From Flavobacterium psychrophilum DSM 3660 = ATCC 49418 (GTDB lineage: Bacteria; Bacteroidota; Bacteroidia; Flavobacteriales; Flavobacteriaceae), in NCBI RefSeq assembly GCF_002217405.1, contig NZ_MUHE01000005.1, positions 114,172 to 178,171 of the forward strand: a stretch of 64,000 nucleotides of DNA, in the 5' to 3' direction. The notes under the pieces are model-generated. The model was not told the origin of the DNA. It did no database searches and worked only from the letters and a program-made list of their open reading frames with translations. A program made the position numbers and the translations under genes. The number at the start of each line of letters is the position of its first letter. Position 1 is the first letter of the stretch. Shown here in pieces: positions 62,239 to 64,000 of the stretch.

Positions 62239-62508
62239 ATGTTTGAAAAAGATTTAGAAACACAATTTCAAGAAGCCATACATCTTGCACAAACCATTGC
62301 ACAATCTTCATTGCCACAAGACGTGCAGTTGCGATGTTATGCTTATTATAAGCAAGCAACTTTTGGTTCTTTAGGAAGTGTAAATTACTCAAATTTAGAT
62401 GTTAGAGATGCTTTTAAGAATAATGCATGGTTGCAAATAAGTCATATTTCTGTCGAAGAAGCAAAACAAAGTTATATCGATATTATTAATAAAATTTCAA
62501 ATAAATAG
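62239..62508 (+). CDS. Acyl-CoA-binding protein
   Basis: 89 residues, the normal ACBP length. Four-helix ACBP pattern: FQEAIHLAQTIAQSSLPQDV, LRCYAYYKQATFGSLG (the YxxYKQAT acyl-CoA-binding motif), and AWLQISHISVEEAKQSYIDI. Binds long-chain acyl-CoA esters in the cytoplasm and fits next to the cdsA-psd lipid genes. Its ATG follows directly on the psd stop codon (TAA-ATG). Confidence 0.9.
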   Translation: MFEKDLETQFQEAIHLAQTIAQSSLPQDVQLRCYAYYKQATFGSLGSVNYSNLDVRDAFKNNAWLQISHISVEEAKQSYIDIINKISNK

Positions 62509-62511
62509 TAT

Positions 62512-63378
62512 ATGAAAACCCAACAGTTATTCGTTATTATATTGGCATTAACAGTGGTAGTTTCATGTAAAAAGAGCACATTGGTAGAGCAGGTTGATGT
62601 GCCTGTAACCCCCCTTGAAGTTGTAAAAGTAAAAGAAGGTACAAGTAATGCAACCGATGTAAAAGCTGTAGAAGGCGCTTTTAAAATGTACGAACTACCA
62701 TATACATACAAAGCACTCGAACCCAATTTTGATGCAACAACACTCGAAATTCATTATTCCAAACATCATTTGGGTTACGTAAATAACTTAAATAAAGCAA
62801 TAATTGGTACAAAATACGAAACACTTGCGTTAAACGATATATTTAAAAACCTAAATTTATCCGATACCGAAATTAGAAACAATGCAGGTGGTTTTTATAA
62901 TCATAACCTTTTTTGGGAAAATATGGCAGCCAATGCAGGAGGCGAACCAGAAGGAGATTTATTAGAAGCTATTATTAGAGATTTTGGTTCTTTTGATGGT
63001 TTTAGAACCCAATTTACAGAAGCTTCACTCAAAGTATTTGGTTCAGGTTGGGCTTGGTTAGTTTCTGATAAATACGGAAAATTGCGCATTGTAACCACCC
63101 CAAATAATGACAATCCGTTAATGAAAAACTTAGGTTTTACAGGAATTCCTCTTTTAAATTTAGATCTTTGGGAACACGCCTATTATTTAAAATTTCAAAA
63201 TAAGAAGCGAGAATATGTAAATACTTTTTTTAGTGTTATAAACTGGAATGAAGTATTAAAAAAATACGACGCTTTTCCCAAAGTTACCTCTTCATTTGTT
63301 GCGCCAACAGCAACAACCGAAACTGCTGTTCCTGACCAAGCTAAAGAAACAGTTATACCGGATGAGTTTAAAAAATAA
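62512..63378 (+). CDS. Lipoprotein Fe/Mn superoxide dismutase
   Basis: 288 residues. A lipoprotein signal (LALTVVVSC, Cys19) and a ~40-residue linker precede a complete Fe/Mn SOD domain (about 62-255): YELPYTYKALEP, the ligand His in TTLEIHYSKHHLGYV, FYNHNLFWENM (second His), and NLDLWEHAYYLKFQ (Asp and His ligands). A low-complexity tail follows (ATTETAVPDQAKE). The signal places it outside the cytoplasm, unlike usual SODs. Three bases separate it from the ACBP gene. Confidence 0.93.
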   Translation: MKTQQLFVIILALTVVVSCKKSTLVEQVDVPVTPLEVVKVKEGTSNATDVKAVEGAFKMYELPYTYKALEPNFDATTLEIHYSKHHLGYVNNLNKAIIGTKYETLALNDIFKNLNLSDTEIRNNAGGFYNHNLFWENMAANAGGEPEGDLLEAIIRDFGSFDGFRTQFTEASLKVFGSGWAWLVSDKYGKLRIVTTPNNDNPLMKNLGFTGIPLLNLDLWEHAYYLKFQNKKREYVNTFFSVINWNEVLKKYDAFPKVTSSFVAPTATTETAVPDQAKETVIPDEFKK

Positions 63379-63460
63379 TTTAATAATTACATTTTTTATT
63401 GGTTTGAATTATTTTGTTGTAGATTAGCTTAATTTGTGAGCTAGCAGACACACCCATAAG

Positions 63461-63490
63461 CGACACGAAACGCAAGAGTAGTGTCTAAAT
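63461..63490. repeat. Short imperfect direct repeat (partner at 63867-63890)
   Basis: GAAACGCAAGA...TGTCTAAA occurs here and at 63867-63890, flanking the decayed XRE gene. The second copy lacks a few bases in the middle. Confidence 0.35.
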
Positions 63491-63509
63491 ATTTGATACA
63501 ACACGGATC

Positions 63510-63734
63510 GAAAACTTGATAAACTAAAAAAAGTTACGAAAAGTGGTTTGAACTTGGAGTATTAATTTGGGGAAGCTACAATTGAAAAGCATCACACAAG
63601 GAGAACTTGCTCATAAAAGCAGCACTACAAAATCTTATATTTCAAGAATGGCGAGTATTGTAAGAGAAGTAAGATTTTTTACTTTGCGAAAAATGATATA
63701 ATTAGGATTGGACAGGAAATTAAAACTTGAATAA
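63510..63734 (+). pseudogene. Decayed XRE-family regulator (antitoxin-like HTH)
   Basis: Translated pieces spell a typical HTH_3 domain: KLDKLKKVTKSGLNLEY, stop, FGEATIEK, a two-base deletion, then ITQGELAHKSSTTKSYISRM, a scrambled stretch, FFTLRKMI, a TAA where Glu is expected, then LGLDRKLKLE and the stop at 63732-63734. Living relatives read ITQxELAxKSGTTKSYISRIE and are often antitoxins beside toxins, but no toxin gene is evident. The remaining 63735-64000 shows no supportable gene. Confidence 0.6.
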
Positions 63735-64000
63735 AAGCATTATACACCAACAGCTTTTCACGAAATTGTGGGGTATGAGATTTCTCATAAAAATTTAGTA
63801 AAAATCTTTTTTTTCAAATCAATATTCGTTTACGTTATCGCTGAAAATTTGAAACTTGCTTAACTGGCGAAACGCAAGACTGTCTAAAAACCTGCATTCT
63901 GAATTTTGTATTTGGACTCCTTTTTTCAAGCTTAACGGTGAGGTTTTAATAGTTGTAATACCATTTAAAGTTTAAATTTACTGGGATAAAAAAACATACA

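Noticed and set aside
1..64000. tRNA or rRNA genes
   Set aside because: No T-loop GGTTCGAATCC-type signature with cloverleaf context and no rRNA-like conserved stretches were noticed on either strand.

Overview
The window is strongly AT-rich chromosomal DNA from a member of the Bacteroidota, most likely a Flavobacterium-like Flavobacteriaceae. The evidence is a type III glutamine synthetase, a long SecA, a giant protein with a type IX secretion (gliding-associated) C-terminal domain, SusC-type sequence fragments, MbnP/MbnH genes, and many promoters of the Bacteroidota form TTG-N19-TAnnTTTG. No tRNA, rRNA, CRISPR array or complete insertion sequence was seen. Most of the window is ordinary core genome; the accessory material is confined to a few patches.

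Layout. 1-7.1 kb: folC (cut by the window edge), exbB-exbD, terC, glnN and an OmpA-type protein. 7.2-13.7 kb: a segment bounded by two inverted copies of a heptad-repeat sequence; it holds an ECF sigma factor, a membrane protein with a TonB-plug-like tail, a VWA protein with a SusC-like N-terminus, and an ABC-F ATPase. 13.9-17.1 kb: a run of small minus-strand genes separated by imperfect palindromes, resembling a cassette array without an integrase. 17.1-30.4 kb: scramblase-like, beta-propeller-like, PPK2, PhoX-like lipoprotein, imelysin/cytochrome-c-peroxidase fusion, MATE, prohibitin-like, meaB, MFS, FAD-dependent 2-hydroxyacid dehydrogenase. 30.4-34.3 kb: a putative copper cluster (small CxGKCYL protein, MbnP, MbnH, Cys-rich outer-membrane barrel). 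34.4-46.5 kb: secA, DUF2795, cobalamin adenosyltransferase, LolD-like ATPase, methyltransferase, orphan HTH gene, Uup, glycosyltransferase, 2-oxoacid dehydrogenase E2. 46.6-48.5 kb: a 1.9-kb module between exact 33-bp direct repeats, with two divergent HTH genes and a coiled-coil membrane protein. 49.1-53.1 kb: a 1179-residue T9SS surface protein and a small secreted partner. 53.2-63.4 kb: folE, cysS, yidD, lgt, birA, then rsfS-ftsH-LUD-cdsA-psd-ACBP-SOD. 63.4-64.0 kb: a decayed XRE regulator.

Several genes fit together functionally. MeaB and the adenosyltransferase both serve B12-dependent methylmalonyl-CoA mutase. cdsA, psd and ACBP form a lipid block. Lgt makes lipoproteins, and LolD could help release them. 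MbnP and MbnH form an enzyme-substrate pair.

The intergenic DNA is full of dispersed repeats: a ~80-bp element with conserved arms and a variable but self-complementary centre (five clear copies and one partial), long hairpins built from short reiterated words, a palindrome at 11.2 and 48.9 kb, and another repeat pair at 32.1 and 48.6 kb. The strongest leads for something undescribed are the cassette-like array (13.9-17.1 kb), the direct-repeat-bounded HTH module (46.6-48.5 kb), the heptad-repeat inverted pair (7.2 and 13.4 kb) and the variable-centre repeat family. All assignments come from reading the sequence and remembered family features; nothing was searched.
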